Shown here piece after piece: positions 33,487 through 43,323 of a DNA stretch of 64,000 nt. Below the pieces are notes generated by a model. That model was not told where the DNA came from, ran no database searches, and worked only from the letters and a program-made list of their open reading frames with translations. Position 1 is the first letter of the stretch. Each line of letters begins with the position of its first letter. Source of the DNA: Sarcina sp. DSM 11001 (GTDB taxonomy: Bacteria > Bacillota > Clostridia > Lachnospirales > Lachnospiraceae); assembly GCF_900101015.1 (NCBI RefSeq), contig NZ_FNFZ01000011.1, positions 62,001 to 126,000 on the forward strand. Direction: 5' to 3'. The position numbers and the translations under genes are program-made.

Positions 33487-35934
33487 ATGTCTATATATGA
33501 AACACTGAACAGGGAACAACAAAAGGCCTGTTTCCAGACGGAGGGACCGGTGCTTATCCTCGCGGGAGCGGGAAGCGGCAAGACCCGGGTCATCACGCAC
33601 AGGATCGCCTATCTGATCGAGGAATGTGAAGTCAGTCCCTGGAATATCCTGGCCATCACCTTTACCAACAAGGCTGCCGGGGAAATGCGCGAGCGCGTGG
33701 ACCAGATCCTGGGCGGCGGCGCGCAGGGAGTCTGGATCTCGACTTTCCATTCTATGTGTGTCCGTATCCTCCGCAGGCATATTGACCTTCTGGGTTACGA
33801 GCCGTCCTTTGTCATCTACGACACGGACGACCAGAAAACAGTGATGAAGGAGGTCTGCAAAAAGCTGAGGATCAACACAAAGGATCTGAGGGAGAGGGAG
33901 ATCCTGTCAGCGGTCTCGGCCGCCAAAAATGAGCTTATGACGCCGCTGCAGTACCATGAGGAGTATGACGGCGAGAGCTACCGCAAAAAACAGATCGGTC
34001 TGGCCTACGAGGAATACCAGCGCCTTTTGCGCAAAAACAACGCTCTGGACTTTGACGACCTGCTCATGAAGACCGTGGAGCTTCTGCATTCCCACGACGA
34101 GGTGCTGGATATGTACCGGCACCGCTTCCGCTATATCATGGTGGACGAATACCAAGATACCAATGCTGCCCAGTTCGAGATCGTGCGCCTTTTGGCAGGA
34201 GGGTACAGGAACCTTTGCGTGGTCGGAGACGATGATCAGTCCATCTACAAATTCCGCGGGGCGGACATCCGCAATATCCTGGATTTCGAAAAGGTCTATC
34301 CGGATGCCATGGTCGTGCGCCTGGAGCGGAACTACCGCTCCACCCAGACGATCCTGGACGCGGCCAACGCCGTGATCGCCAACAACCGCAGGCGTAAGGA
34401 AAAGGCTCTCTGGACAGACCATGGGAAAGGAGTCCCGGTCCGGCTGAGAAGCTTTTCGACAGCCATGGAGGAGGCATCCTTTGTCGTCCGGGATATTCAG
34501 GACAAGATGGACAGGGACAAATCCCTGACCTACAAAGATTTTGCGGTCCTTTACCGTACCAATGCCCAGGCCCGTCTCATCGAGGAACGGCTGGTCCTGG
34601 GGTCTGTCCCCTACAATGTGGTGGGCGGCACCAATTTCTATGACCGCCGGGAGATCAAGGACGTCCTCTGTTATCTCAAGACCATCGATAACGGCCGGGA
34701 TGACCTGGCAGTGCGCCGCATCATCAATGTCCCCAAAAGGGGCATCGGGGCGACGACCGTCACACGGGCGGCAGACTACGCCGCGTTCTCCGGGAAGTCC
34801 CTCTTCGAGGTCATGGAAAGAGGAGACCAGATCCCGGACATCAAAAAGGCGGGACTCAAGCTCAGGGCCTTTGCGGAGATGATCCATGAGTGCAGACAGT
34901 ATGCCCTGACCCACTCGCTGGTCGAGCTGGGCAGGTTTGTCCTGGAGACCACTGGATATATCGAAGCGCTCCGGGCTTCGGGGGAAGAGGACGCCGAGGA
35001 CCGGGAGAACAATGTCCAGGAGCTTATGAGCAAGCTCGCCGATTTTGAACAGCGGATGAGCGACGAGGACCAGGAAGCCACCCTCACGGGATTTCTGGAG
35101 GATGTTGCTCTCGTGGCGGATATCGATGACGTCCAGGAGGGAGACAACAGGGTCCTTTTGATGACGCTGCACAGCGCCAAGGGCCTGGAGTTTCCCCACG
35201 TTTATCTCACAGGGATGGAGGAGAACATTTTTCCATCCTACCAGTCTGTCCAGGATTACACGGGAGAGGCCATCGAAGAGGAAAGGCGGCTCGCCTATGT
35301 GGGGATCACCAGGGCCATGCAGGATCTGACGCTGACCCGGGCGCAGTGCAGGATGATCCGCGGAGAGGTGCATTTCAATCCTGTAAGCCGCTTTGCTGCC
35401 GAGATTCCGGAGGACCTCGTCGACGACGATACTGTCCGCAGGACCAGGAGGAACTATTCTTTTGACCTGGACCTGGAGGCAGATTCCGGAGAGATCCCCT
35501 TCGGCAGCCCATCCGCCGGCCGTTCCCGGTCAGGCGGCTCATATTCTGCGGGTTCATCCTTCGGCGGGAAAGAAGCAGGAGGGAAGCCGGCTTCGGCAGT
35601 ATCAGCGTCAGACAGAGCCGGGGGGATTTCCGCTTCTGTCCGGAAACGGCCCAAAGCTGTTTACAGCGGCCGCCATACGGCAGAGGACAAGAAACCCTTT
35701 ATTGCCAGGACTTCCGCGGGAAAAACCGCAGTTCCGGGGTCTTTGAGAAAAGGCATGCCGGCTCCGGCGGAGCCGGATTACGGTGTGGGAGACCGGGTCA
35801 GCCATATCAAATATGGAAGCGGGACTGTGAGCGCTCTGGAAAAGACACCCAGGGATTACAAGGTAACTGTGCAGTTTGAAGAGTACGGACAAAAGGTCAT
35901 GTACGCCGGCTTTGCGAAACTGAAAAAGATATAA
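33487..35934 (+). CDS. pcrA: ATP-dependent DNA helicase PcrA (UvrD family)
   Basis: A superfamily 1 3'-5' helicase for repair and rolling-circle replication. The 815-residue protein has motif I LAGAGSGKTRVITHRIAYL at residues 25-43, motif Ia ITFTNKAAGEMRER, motif II VDEYQDTN, motif III VVGDDDQSIYKFRGAD, and later motifs including TLHSAKGLEFPHV and YVGITRAMQDL. A low-complexity linker leads to a C-terminal Tudor-like domain, VGDRVSHIKYGSGTVSAL, which in PcrA contacts RNA polymerase. ATG 33487 is preceded by a short GGTAGGA; an in-frame TTG upstream lies within duplicated sequence and is rejected. Confidence 0.96.
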   Translation: MSIYETLNREQQKACFQTEGPVLILAGAGSGKTRVITHRIAYLIEECEVSPWNILAITFTNKAAGEMRERVDQILGGGAQGVWISTFHSMCVRILRRHIDLLGYEPSFVIYDTDDQKTVMKEVCKKLRINTKDLREREILSAVSAAKNELMTPLQYHEEYDGESYRKKQIGLAYEEYQRLLRKNNALDFDDLLMKTVELLHSHDEVLDMYRHRFRYIMVDEYQDTNAAQFEIVRLLAGGYRNLCVVGDDDQSIYKFRGADIRNILDFEKVYPDAMVVRLERNYRSTQTILDAANAVIANNRRRKEKALWTDHGKGVPVRLRSFSTAMEEASFVVRDIQDKMDRDKSLTYKDFAVLYRTNAQARLIEERLVLGSVPYNVVGGTNFYDRREIKDVLCYLKTIDNGRDDLAVRRIINVPKRGIGATTVTRAADYAAFSGKSLFEVMERGDQIPDIKKAGLKLRAFAEMIHECRQYALTHSLVELGRFVLETTGYIEALRASGEEDAEDRENNVQELMSKLADFEQRMSDEDQEATLTGFLEDVALVADIDDVQEGDNRVLLMTLHSAKGLEFPHVYLTGMEENIFPSYQSVQDYTGEAIEEERRLAYVGITRAMQDLTLTRAQCRMIRGEVHFNPVSRFAAEIPEDLVDDDTVRRTRRNYSFDLDLEADSGEIPFGSPSAGRSRSGGSYSAGSSFGGKEAGGKPASAVSASDRAGGISASVRKRPKAVYSGRHTAEDKKPFIARTSAGKTAVPGSLRKGMPAPAEPDYGVGDRVSHIKYGSGTVSALEKTPRDYKVTVQFEEYGQKVMYAGFAKLKKI

Positions 35935-36113
35935 AGAGCGTGGGTGGGGGGCGCCGGGAATCTTTTTTATTTTTTTATGGAAAAGTCACTGCGCAGGTGA
36001 TATAGTTATTTATAAGTATTGATATTGGCAGGTCTGGTTTTGCTGTGAGCGAGATGGCGGACGTTTTCCTGCTCGAAACATCAGAATCTTTTGAGAAACA
36101 GGAAGGAGTGGGC

Positions 36114-36452
36114 ATGTACATGGATATCACCAAGGCTAAATTTCAGGAACTGATCGATGCAGTCAAGGCGAGAAATAAGGAATCAGAGAACAAACTGGTC
36201 TGGGGACTTGCCCTGGTCGGAGGCGTTGTGATCGTCGCCATCATTGCTTATGCCGTCTACCGTTTCCTTACGCCGGATTACTACGATGACTACGACGATG
36301 ATGATTTTGATGATGACTTCGACGACTTTGACGAGGAAGACTTCGAAGAAGAGGACGAAGGAGCAGAGGAAGCCGCTGAGGAAGCTGAAGCTGAAGCAGA
36401 GGCAGAGCCTGCAGAAGAGGAAGCTAAAGAAGAGCCTGCTGATGAAGCGTAA
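36114..36452 (+). CDS. Small single-span membrane protein with acidic tail
   Basis: A 112-residue protein I do not recognise. Residues 1-26 are charged, residues about 28-50 form one hydrophobic span (LVWGLALVGGVVIVAIIAYA), and the rest is almost entirely Asp/Glu with Tyr, then Glu/Ala. The span type and the C-terminal acidic tail suggest a small anchored protein with the tail probably outside or at the membrane surface, but topology is not decided by the sequence. ATG 36114 follows AAGGAG by five bases; an upstream in-frame GTG at 36045 has no SD. It sits between pcrA and the M16C peptidase. Confidence 0.7.
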   Translation: MYMDITKAKFQELIDAVKARNKESENKLVWGLALVGGVVIVAIIAYAVYRFLTPDYYDDYDDDDFDDDFDDFDEEDFEEEDEGAEEAAEEAEAEAEAEPAEEEAKEEPADEA

Positions 36453-36593
36453 TGAAATACGTGCCAGCAGTACTTCCAGGGGCGTATTTTCCTGATGAAA
36501 AGACCGGGCGGGGAATCTATGATCTTTTATCCCCTGATGCCCTGACCGGGACGGATCAATACGACAGGAATAACAGGAAGAGATAGAGAGAAG

Positions 36594-36625
36594 CAGGAGC
36601 CTTCTGAGGAAAGCTCCTGTTTCTT
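36594..36625 (+). terminator. Terminator before the M16C gene
   Basis: CAGGAGC (36594-36600) pairs with GCTCCTG (36613-36619) and is followed by TTTCTT. It would end the transcript of the small membrane protein gene. Confidence 0.6.
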
Positions 36626-36626
36626 A

Positions 36627-36690
36627 TTGAGAAAGAGTACTTTTGAGAAGGAGTACTTTGAGAAGAAGTACCATTGAGAAGGAGTATCAG
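36627..36690 (+). repeat. 15-16-bp array of Shine-Dalgarno-like units
   Basis: Units of the form TTGAGAAGGAGTACT start at 36627, 36643, 36658 and 36674. Each contains GAGAA(A/G)GAGTA-type purine sequence, and the last AAGGAG lies about 12 bases before the chosen start of the M16C gene. Confidence 0.88.
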
Positions 36691-36696
36691 TATTTT

Positions 36697-39600
36697 ATGA
36701 TAAAAAAGGATCAGGAACAGAAAATAGCCAGCCTGGCGGCCTATGAGGTGATCGCCCACAGGGCTCTGCCGGATGTGGACAGCGACAGCTGGCTTCTCAG
36801 GCACAAAAAGACAGGGGCGCGGATCGCCCTGCTTCCCAAAGACGACAGCAACAAGGTCTTTTATATCGCCTTCCGCACGCCTCCGGAGGATTCCACCGGT
36901 GTCGCGCACATCATAGAGCACACCGTCCTGTGCGGTTCAAGGGAGTTTCCCGTCAAGGATCCCTTCATTGAACTTGCGAAGGGGTCTCTGAATACCTTCC
37001 TCAATGCCATGACTTACCCGGACAAGACCGTCTATCCCGTGGCGAGCTGCAACGACCAGGATTTCAAGAACCTGATGCACGTCTACCTGGACGCTGTTTT
37101 TTATCCTAATATTTATAAGGAACAGAACATTTTCCGCCAGGAGGGCTGGCATTATGAGACCGGGGATGCCGACAGTGAGATCACTGTGAACGGCGTCGTT
37201 TATAATGAGATGAAAGGCGCGCTCTCCTCCGCGGAGGATATCCTCAGCCGGCAGATCAACGCTTCGCTCTACCCGCACACGACCTACGCGAATGAATCCG
37301 GCGGGGACCCGGCCTGCATCCCGGATCTGACCTACGAGGCCTATCTGGACTTCCACAGGCGTTACTATCATCCGTCCAACAGCTATATCTATCTCTACGG
37401 CGACATGGACATGGCGGAGCGGCTCGAATGGATCGACGAGCATTATCTGTCCCATTTTGACCGGCTGGACATCGACTCCACGATTGAGACGGAACCGGCG
37501 TTTGCAGAGCCCGTGGAGGCCAGGTGCGTCTATTCGATCCTTCCCGAGGAGGATCCGAAGGGCAAGTCCTTCCTGTCCTGGAACGTGGCGGCGCTCCCCG
37601 ACGGGCTGGACGCAGGCCGGAACATGGCGCTCAGGATCCTCAACTATGCGCTGTGCGACGCCGAGGGCGCGCCCGTTCGCAAGGCCCTGCGCGACAGGGG
37701 GCTGGGCGAGGACGTCTATACGATCTTTGAAAACGAGATCCGCCAGCCCAGCTATTCGATCATTTCCAAGTACACGGATCCGGAGCGGAAGGAGGAGTTT
37801 GTTACCACGATCCGGGATACCCTCTCGGACATCGCGTCCGCCGGCATCAGCAGCCGTGCGCTGGAGGCGGGGATCAACTATTACGAGTTCCGTTACCGCG
37901 AGGCGGACTTCGGCACATATCCGAAGGGCCTCGTCTACGGCCTGAACGCGCTGGATTCCTGGCTCTATGACGATGAAAAGCCCTTTATCGGCCTCACGAT
38001 CGGAGACTATTTCGATTTTCTCCGGAAGGAGAAGGACAATGGCTTTTTTGAAAAAATGATCCGCGAGTGCCTTCTGGACAACCCGCACTGCGCGATTGTC
38101 GTCCTGGAACCCGAGCAGGGGCTGTCCGCAAAAAAGGACGAGGAGATGCGCGTGCGCCTGAAGGCATTTGCCGCCGGGCTTACACCTTCGCAGAGGCAGG
38201 GGATCGTGGAGGAGCTCGCTGCCCTCCGGACCTGGCAGAAGAAGGAGGATTCGGAGGAGGATCTGCACAGGATCCCCATGCTGCAGCGGGCCGACCTCAC
38301 GCGGAAGGCTGTCCAGGTCTGCACCGGGGTGCAGGAGATCCCCGTGCCGGAGACCATCCGGCTGGGGACCAAAAAGGAGGGGCCTGAGGCCGTGGAGAAC
38401 GCCCCGAAGAAGTTCACAGCCGTCACGCACCCGGTCTCCACGAACCACATCGACTACCTGACCTTCCTCTTCGACGTGGGAGGGCTCTCCGAGGAGCATA
38501 TCCGGCACCTCGGGATTTTTCGCACGCTGTTCAGCGTGCTGGACACAGAGTCCCACGACTACACGTCCCTGGGGCACGAGATCAACATCTATACCGGAGG
38601 GGTCAGTTCCACTGTGACCTCCTACAACTGGTACGGGCCGAGGGACAAGGTTCCGGCATCCGCTGCGGACGCGGACGGGCAGTTCCCCTTCCGGCTCACC
38701 TTCGAGGTCTCAGTGCGCACGCTCCACAGGAACCTGCGCCCCGCCCTGCGGCTCCTGCGGGAGATCCTGCTCTCGACCAATTACAATATGCCGACCCGCA
38801 TCCTGGAAGTGCTCGAGGAGGAGCGGGCAGGCATGCGCGCCGGCATGGCATCCGCCGGCCACGCGACCGCCGCGCAGCGCGCCATGTCCTATCTGTCCAG
38901 GTCCGCTGCCCTGATGGATCTCATTTCGGGGCTCGGCGCCTATGAGATGCTCGACAGGACCTGCGCAAACCTCGAAAACATGGAGGGAGCCGTGGAACTC
39001 TGCAGTCTTCTGCAGGAAATGGCGGTTGCCATCTTCAACGTGGACAACATGACCTTTGACTGCACGGCCTGCCCCGAGGACATCCAGGAGATCCTCGCCG
39101 GGGTTCAGGATCTCGCGACGTCGATCATGAACGGCAACGGGGTCGTGCACCCCGACCACTCCCCCGACCCGGAGATGTGCAAGGCCTGCACTCTGGCCTG
39201 CCCTTCGAGGCCCGATGCCGCCCGCGCCCTCTTTGCGACGAGGGTCGGCAGACCCCCGCAGGCAGCAGCATTCACCGGCCTGGAGACGGTGGAAAAGAAG
39301 CACAGCTTCCTTCCGGAGCCGGTAAAGAAAAACGAAGGTCTTACAACGGCCGGCCAGGTCCAGTTCGTCTGCCGCGCCGGGCGCTTTGACACCGCAGTGC
39401 GGCCGGTCACCGGGGCCTTCCGCGTACTGCGCGTCCTCCTCGGCTACGACTATCTGTGGAACCGCGTGCGCGTGGAGGGCGGCGCCTACGGCTGCATGAG
39501 CAGCTTTTTGCGCGACGGGCTGGCCTACATGGTGTCCTACCGCGATCCGCACCTCAGGCAGACCATCGATACCTTCGAAGCAACGCCTGCATTCCTCCGC

Positions 39601-39903
39601 TCCTTCGAAGCGGATGAGCGCACGATGACCAAGTACATCATCGGCGCGGTCAGCGCCATGGATCAGCCCATGACGCCCTTTGTCTACGGCAGGTATTCCC
39701 TGAATGCCTATCTGATGGGACTTACCGATGCCGATCTGCAGAGGGAGAGGGATGAAGTGCTCGACGCCGGCGTCGAAGAGATCCGCGCCCTCGCGGACTA
39801 TCTGGACGACGTCCTGGCGGACCAGTGCCTGTGCGTCGTCGGGAGCGATGCGAAGCTCCGCGAGAACAGTGCCCTGTTCGGAGAGATCCGGAAGCTTGTG
39901 TGA
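36697..39903 (+). CDS. M16C-family metallopeptidase (insulinase/presequence-protease type)
   Basis: A 1068-residue zinc peptidase of the M16C group. The inverted zinc motif HxxEH is HIIEH at residues 71-75 in GVAHIIEHTVLCGS, and EMKGALSS downstream supplies the distal Glu ligand region. The four-domain layout is suggested by length and by the C-terminal half with VRVEGGAYGC and MVSYRDPHL. The eukaryotic relative degrades mitochondrial presequences; bacterial members are cytosolic oligopeptidases of unclear role. I start at ATG 36697 because upstream in-frame codons come from the repeat array. No signal peptide is visible. Confidence 0.92.
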   Translation: MIKKDQEQKIASLAAYEVIAHRALPDVDSDSWLLRHKKTGARIALLPKDDSNKVFYIAFRTPPEDSTGVAHIIEHTVLCGSREFPVKDPFIELAKGSLNTFLNAMTYPDKTVYPVASCNDQDFKNLMHVYLDAVFYPNIYKEQNIFRQEGWHYETGDADSEITVNGVVYNEMKGALSSAEDILSRQINASLYPHTTYANESGGDPACIPDLTYEAYLDFHRRYYHPSNSYIYLYGDMDMAERLEWIDEHYLSHFDRLDIDSTIETEPAFAEPVEARCVYSILPEEDPKGKSFLSWNVAALPDGLDAGRNMALRILNYALCDAEGAPVRKALRDRGLGEDVYTIFENEIRQPSYSIISKYTDPERKEEFVTTIRDTLSDIASAGISSRALEAGINYYEFRYREADFGTYPKGLVYGLNALDSWLYDDEKPFIGLTIGDYFDFLRKEKDNGFFEKMIRECLLDNPHCAIVVLEPEQGLSAKKDEEMRVRLKAFAAGLTPSQRQGIVEELAALRTWQKKEDSEEDLHRIPMLQRADLTRKAVQVCTGVQEIPVPETIRLGTKKEGPEAVENAPKKFTAVTHPVSTNHIDYLTFLFDVGGLSEEHIRHLGIFRTLFSVLDTESHDYTSLGHEINIYTGGVSSTVTSYNWYGPRDKVPASAADADGQFPFRLTFEVSVRTLHRNLRPALRLLREILLSTNYNMPTRILEVLEEERAGMRAGMASAGHATAAQRAMSYLSRSAALMDLISGLGAYEMLDRTCANLENMEGAVELCSLLQEMAVAIFNVDNMTFDCTACPEDIQEILAGVQDLATSIMNGNGVVHPDHSPDPEMCKACTLACPSRPDAARALFATRVGRPPQAAAFTGLETVEKKHSFLPEPVKKNEGLTTAGQVQFVCRAGRFDTAVRPVTGAFRVLRVLLGYDYLWNRVRVEGGAYGCMSSFLRDGLAYMVSYRDPHLRQTIDTFEATPAFLRSFEADERTMTKYIIGAVSAMDQPMTPFVYGRYSLNAYLMGLTDADLQRERDEVLDAGVEEIRALADYLDDVLADQCLCVVGSDAKLRENSALFGEIRKLV

Positions 39904-40076
39904 CCGGATCCGGTATGTTTTTGATATTTTTTGATATTGAATACGGAATAATAGAAAGGATATCGGGGTCAAAAGACGGTTTGACGTTCCTCAGAGCCTT
40001 TTCCGGCTTTTGACCTTTATTTTGACCTTTAAATCATAGAAATCCTTTACATCATAAATAATAAGGAAAGACACAA

Positions 40077-41063
40077 ATGGCAGAAAACATGGAAAAAGAG
40101 AACCGGGCAGTTCCAGCGCAGGAGATCCCGGATGAGGAGACCGCCGCGAAGCCTGTGCTGAAAAAGGCCGGCTTTGCCACGATCATCGGGCGTCCCAACG
40201 TGGGCAAGTCCACGCTCATGAACCGCATGATCGGACAGAAGATCGCGATCACCTCCTATAAGCCCCAGACGACGCGGACCAAGATCCGCACGATCTACAC
40301 CGGGGAGGAGGGACAGATCGTTTTCCTGGACACCCCCGGCATCCACCAGAGCCGGACGAAGCTGGGAGAATACATGGTCAAGGCGGCCAAAGGGACCCTG
40401 AAAGAGGTGGATGTCATCCTCTGGCTGGTGGAACCCAGGCAGAAGATCTCCGAAGAGGATCAGGCGATCATCGCTCTTTTGAAGGAAGTCAAAACGCCGG
40501 TGATCGTTGTGATCAATAAGATCGATAAGGTAAAAAAGGCAGAGATTCTGCCGGTCATCGCAGGTTATTCACAGGCGGGGGATTTTCATGAGATCATCCC
40601 GGTCAGCGCCCGCACCGGCGACGGTGTGGACCACCTGATGGAGGTGCTGTTCAGCCTGCTGCCTGCCGGGGAGCCCTTCTACGATGAAGATATGGTGACG
40701 ACCCAGACTGAGCGGGAGATCGCCGGCGAGATCATCCGTGAAAAAGCCCTGCGCCTTCTCCAGGAGGAGGTGCCCCACGGGATCGCCGTCACGATCGAGA
40801 CTATGAAGATGCGATCCCGCAAGGGAAAAGGGGAGATCTGCGACATCGATGCCTCCATAATCTGCGAGCGGGAGGGACACAAACGCATCGTTATCGGAAA
40901 AGGCGGCGAAATGCTCCGCAGGATCGGGACAGACGCGCGAAAAGACATTGAAAATATGCTCCAGTGCCAGGTCAACCTCAAGCTCTGGGTCAAAGTCCGC
41001 AGGGACTGGAAGGATGACGACACCCAGATGAGGTCCTTCGGCTATGACGACCGGAAGCTGTAA
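40077..41063 (+). CDS. era: GTPase Era
   Basis: Era is a GTPase that binds the 3' end of 16S rRNA and aids 30S assembly. The 328-residue protein has G1 GRPNVGKS at residues 38-45, the Era switch TRTKIRTIYT, G3 DTPGIHQ, G4 NKIDK and a C-terminal KH domain with RIVIGKGGEMLRRIG. About 28 charged residues precede the usual start, making it slightly longer than typical. AAGGAAA precedes the ATG. The 173-base gap before it shows no gene or clear hairpin. recO follows, the usual partner. Confidence 0.96.
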   Translation: MAENMEKENRAVPAQEIPDEETAAKPVLKKAGFATIIGRPNVGKSTLMNRMIGQKIAITSYKPQTTRTKIRTIYTGEEGQIVFLDTPGIHQSRTKLGEYMVKAAKGTLKEVDVILWLVEPRQKISEEDQAIIALLKEVKTPVIVVINKIDKVKKAEILPVIAGYSQAGDFHEIIPVSARTGDGVDHLMEVLFSLLPAGEPFYDEDMVTTQTEREIAGEIIREKALRLLQEEVPHGIAVTIETMKMRSRKGKGEICDIDASIICEREGHKRIVIGKGGEMLRRIGTDARKDIENMLQCQVNLKLWVKVRRDWKDDDTQMRSFGYDDRKL

Positions 41064-41141
41064 GACCGCCGGCTCTTTTTTGGCGACAGCTGCTGAGGCC
41101 ATAAGTGATCGTTTTTCCCGGGTACAGCAGGGGGTTTTATA

Positions 41142-41795
41142 ATGACAGATACTGTGGAAGTGACAGCGCTCGTATTAAAGAGCACTCCCGTCGGAGAATA
41201 TGACCGGCGCGTTGTCCTGCTGACAAGAGAGCAGGGGAGGATCGCCTGCTTTGCCCGCGGGGCGCGCCGCCCGGGTAGTCCTGTCATGGCAGCGTCCCTC
41301 CCCTTCTGCTTCGGAACCTACCGCCTGCGCTCCGGCCGGAACTCCAATGTCCTGGTCGAAGCAAAGGTCCAGTATTTTTTTGAAAAGATCAGAATTGATA
41401 TGGAGGCGGCCTGTTACGCCTCCTATTTTGCCGAGGTGATGCATTATATCACCCGGGAGAACAACGACGAGGCAGCCCTGCTCCTGCTGGTTTTCCAGTC
41501 TCTGCGGGCCCTGGAGGCAGACCGGATTCCCAACCGTCTGGTCCGGGCGGTCTTTGAGATCCGGACCCTGGTGATTGAAGGTGAATTCCGTCCTCCGGAC
41601 GAAAGGGATCCATTTTCTCCTTCCACCCTGCAGGCCGTCCGTCATATTATGCAGGCGCCGGTCCGGACCCTCTACACCTTCGCCGTCTCTGACACAGTGC
41701 TGGCGGAGCTTGAACACATTGCGGAGATTTCCCTGCAGCGGAGCCTCGGGCACAGGTTTGAAAGCCTGGAGATCCTGAAAGCTCTCCAGATGTGA
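41142..41795 (+). CDS. recO: DNA repair protein RecO (short form)
   Basis: RecO loads RecA through RecF-OR. The 217-residue protein has the N-terminal OB fold with ALVLKSTPVGEYDRRVVLLT and GRIACFARGARRP, then the helical domain with CYASYFAEVMHYITREN. Family members are usually about 240-260 residues and often carry a four-Cys zinc site in the helical domain; here the corresponding region goes from IEGEFRPPDERDPF to TLQAVRHIM without a Cys-x-x-Cys pair. It follows era, and a GGGGG-type SD lies before the ATG. Confidence 0.88.
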   Translation: MTDTVEVTALVLKSTPVGEYDRRVVLLTREQGRIACFARGARRPGSPVMAASLPFCFGTYRLRSGRNSNVLVEAKVQYFFEKIRIDMEAACYASYFAEVMHYITRENNDEAALLLLVFQSLRALEADRIPNRLVRAVFEIRTLVIEGEFRPPDERDPFSPSTLQAVRHIMQAPVRTLYTFAVSDTVLAELEHIAEISLQRSLGHRFESLEILKALQM

Positions 41796-41844
41796 GACAG
41801 GGCCTCGGAGCTCCTGAGCTCCTGAGAATTTCAGATTCTAATAG

Positions 41845-41873
41845 TTGAAAAAAGCACCTGACTGTTTTATAAT
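41845..41873 (+). promoter_or_regulatory. Strong promoter of glyQS
   Basis: TTGAAA (41845-41850) and TATAAT (41868-41873) are separated by exactly 17 bases, a near-consensus sigma-A promoter. Transcription would start at about 41880, leaving a leader of about 55 bases, too short for a T-box. Confidence 0.8.
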
Positions 41874-41893
41874 GACTGTTCAGGTGTCTTTTT
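41855..41893 (+). terminator. recO terminator that contains the glyQS promoter
   Basis: CACCTGA (41855-41861) pairs with TCAGGTG (41880-41886), followed by TCTTTTTTT. The loop holds the TATAAT of the glyQS promoter, so the terminator of one unit and the promoter of the next share the same bases. Confidence 0.65.
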
Positions 41894-41934
41894 TTAACGG
41901 AAAAAGAAATTACAGGTTAAGGAGTTAAAGCAGT

Positions 41935-43323
41935 ATGGAAAAGACTATGGACAAGATCGTTGCGCTGTGCAACAACAGAGGATTCATCTATCCCGGGTCC
42001 CAGATCTACGGGGGCCTTGCCAATACGTGGGATTACGGCAACCTGGGCGTTGAGCTCAAGAACAATGTCAAGAAGGCCTGGTGGCAGAAATTTGTCACTG
42101 AAACACCCGAGAACGTGGGTGTGGACTGCGCCATCCTGATGAATCCCCGGACATGGATCGCCAGCGGACATCTGGCCAGTTTTTCCGATCCTCTCATGGA
42201 CTGCAAGGCCTGCGGTTCACGTTTCCGCGCGGACAAGCTGATCGAGGATTACGCCCAGGAGAAGGGGATGACCCTTGACGGCAGTGTCGACGGTTGGACC
42301 AGCGATGAGATGATGGGCTTTATCAACAAGTTCAGCGTGCCCTGTCCGGAGTGCGGCAAGTTCCACTGGACAGATATCCGTCAGTTTAATCTGATGTTCA
42401 AGACCTTCCAGGGCGTGACTGAGGATTCAAGCGCCACAGTTTATCTGCGTCCCGAGACGGCACAGGGCATTTTCGTCAATTTCAAGAATGTCCAGCGCAC
42501 CTCCCGCAAGAAGATCCCCTTCGGGATCTGCCAGGTCGGCAAGTCCTTCCGCAATGAGATCACACCCGGCAACTTCACCTTCCGCACACGCGAGTTCGAG
42601 CAGATGGAGCTGGAGTTTTTCTGCGAGCCCGACACCGACCTCGAGTGGTTCAAATACTGGAAGGATTTCTGCTGGAACTGGCTGATGACCCTGGGCCTTA
42701 AGCCCGAGGAGACCCGCCTTCGCGACCACGATCAGGAAGAGCTTTCCTTCTATTCCAAAGCAACCACGGACATCGAGTTCCTGTTCCCCTTCGGCTGGGG
42801 TGAGCTGTGGGGCATCGCGGACAGGACCGATTATGACCTGACCCAGCACCAGAACACCTCCGGAGAGGATCTGACTTATTTTGACGATGTCAAAAAGACC
42901 CGTTATGTCCCCTACGTCATCGAGCCTTCGCTGGGCGCGGACCGCGTCACGCTGGCCTTCCTGTGCGCGGCTTATGACGAAGAGGAGCTTGAGGGCGGCG
43001 ACAAGCGCACTGTCATGCGTTTCCATCCGGCCCTGGCGCCTGTCAAGATCGGCGTCCTGCCTCTGTCCAAAAAGCTCACCGGCGAGGCGTTCGAGATCTA
43101 CAAAAAGCTCTCCAGGCACTACAACTGCGAGTTCGACGACCGCGGCAATATCGGCAAGCGCTATCGCAGACAGGATGAGATCGGCACACCCTTCTGCCTG
43201 ACCTACGACTTTGAGTCGGCAGAGGACAAGGCTGTCACCATCCGCATGCGCGACAGCATGGAGCAGGTGCGTGTCCCGATCGACCAGCTGGATGCCTGGT
43301 TCCTGGATAAGTTCGATTTCTGA
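41935..43323 (+). CDS. glyQS: Glycyl-tRNA synthetase, single-chain class II type
   Basis: This enzyme charges tRNA-Gly. The 462-residue protein is the homodimeric type: [20 protein letters not shown] at the start, motif 2-like region [20 protein letters not shown], and the C-terminal anticodon-binding domain from [12 protein letters not shown] to [10 protein letters not shown]. Two CxxC pairs (CKACGSRF and CPECGKF) suggest a zinc-binding insertion. ATG 41935 follows AAGGAG. The gene has its own promoter, and its 3' end with the stop codon is exactly duplicated. Confidence 0.96.
   Translation: MEKTMDKIVALCNNRGFIYPGSQIYGGLANTWDYGNLGVELKNNVKKAWWQKFVTETPENVGVDCAILMNPRTWIASGHLASFSDPLMDCKACGSRFRADKLIEDYAQEKGMTLDGSVDGWTSDEMMGFINKFSVPCPECGKFHWTDIRQFNLMFKTFQGVTEDSSATVYLRPETAQGIFVNFKNVQRTSRKKIPFGICQVGKSFRNEITPGNFTFRTREFEQMELEFFCEPDTDLEWFKYWKDFCWNWLMTLGLKPEETRLRDHDQEELSFYSKATTDIEFLFPFGWGELWGIADRTDYDLTQHQNTSGEDLTYFDDVKKTRYVPYVIEPSLGADRVTLAFLCAAYDEEELEGGDKRTVMRFHPALAPVKIGVLPLSKKLTGEAFEIYKKLSRHYNCEFDDRGNIGKRYRRQDEIGTPFCLTYDFESAEDKAVTIRMRDSMEQVRVPIDQLDAWFLDKFDF

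Noticed and set aside
41887-41934. T-box riboswitch before glyQS (and 43324-43425 before alaS)
   Set aside because: The leaders are too short and no T-box consensus or terminator/antiterminator pair is visible.
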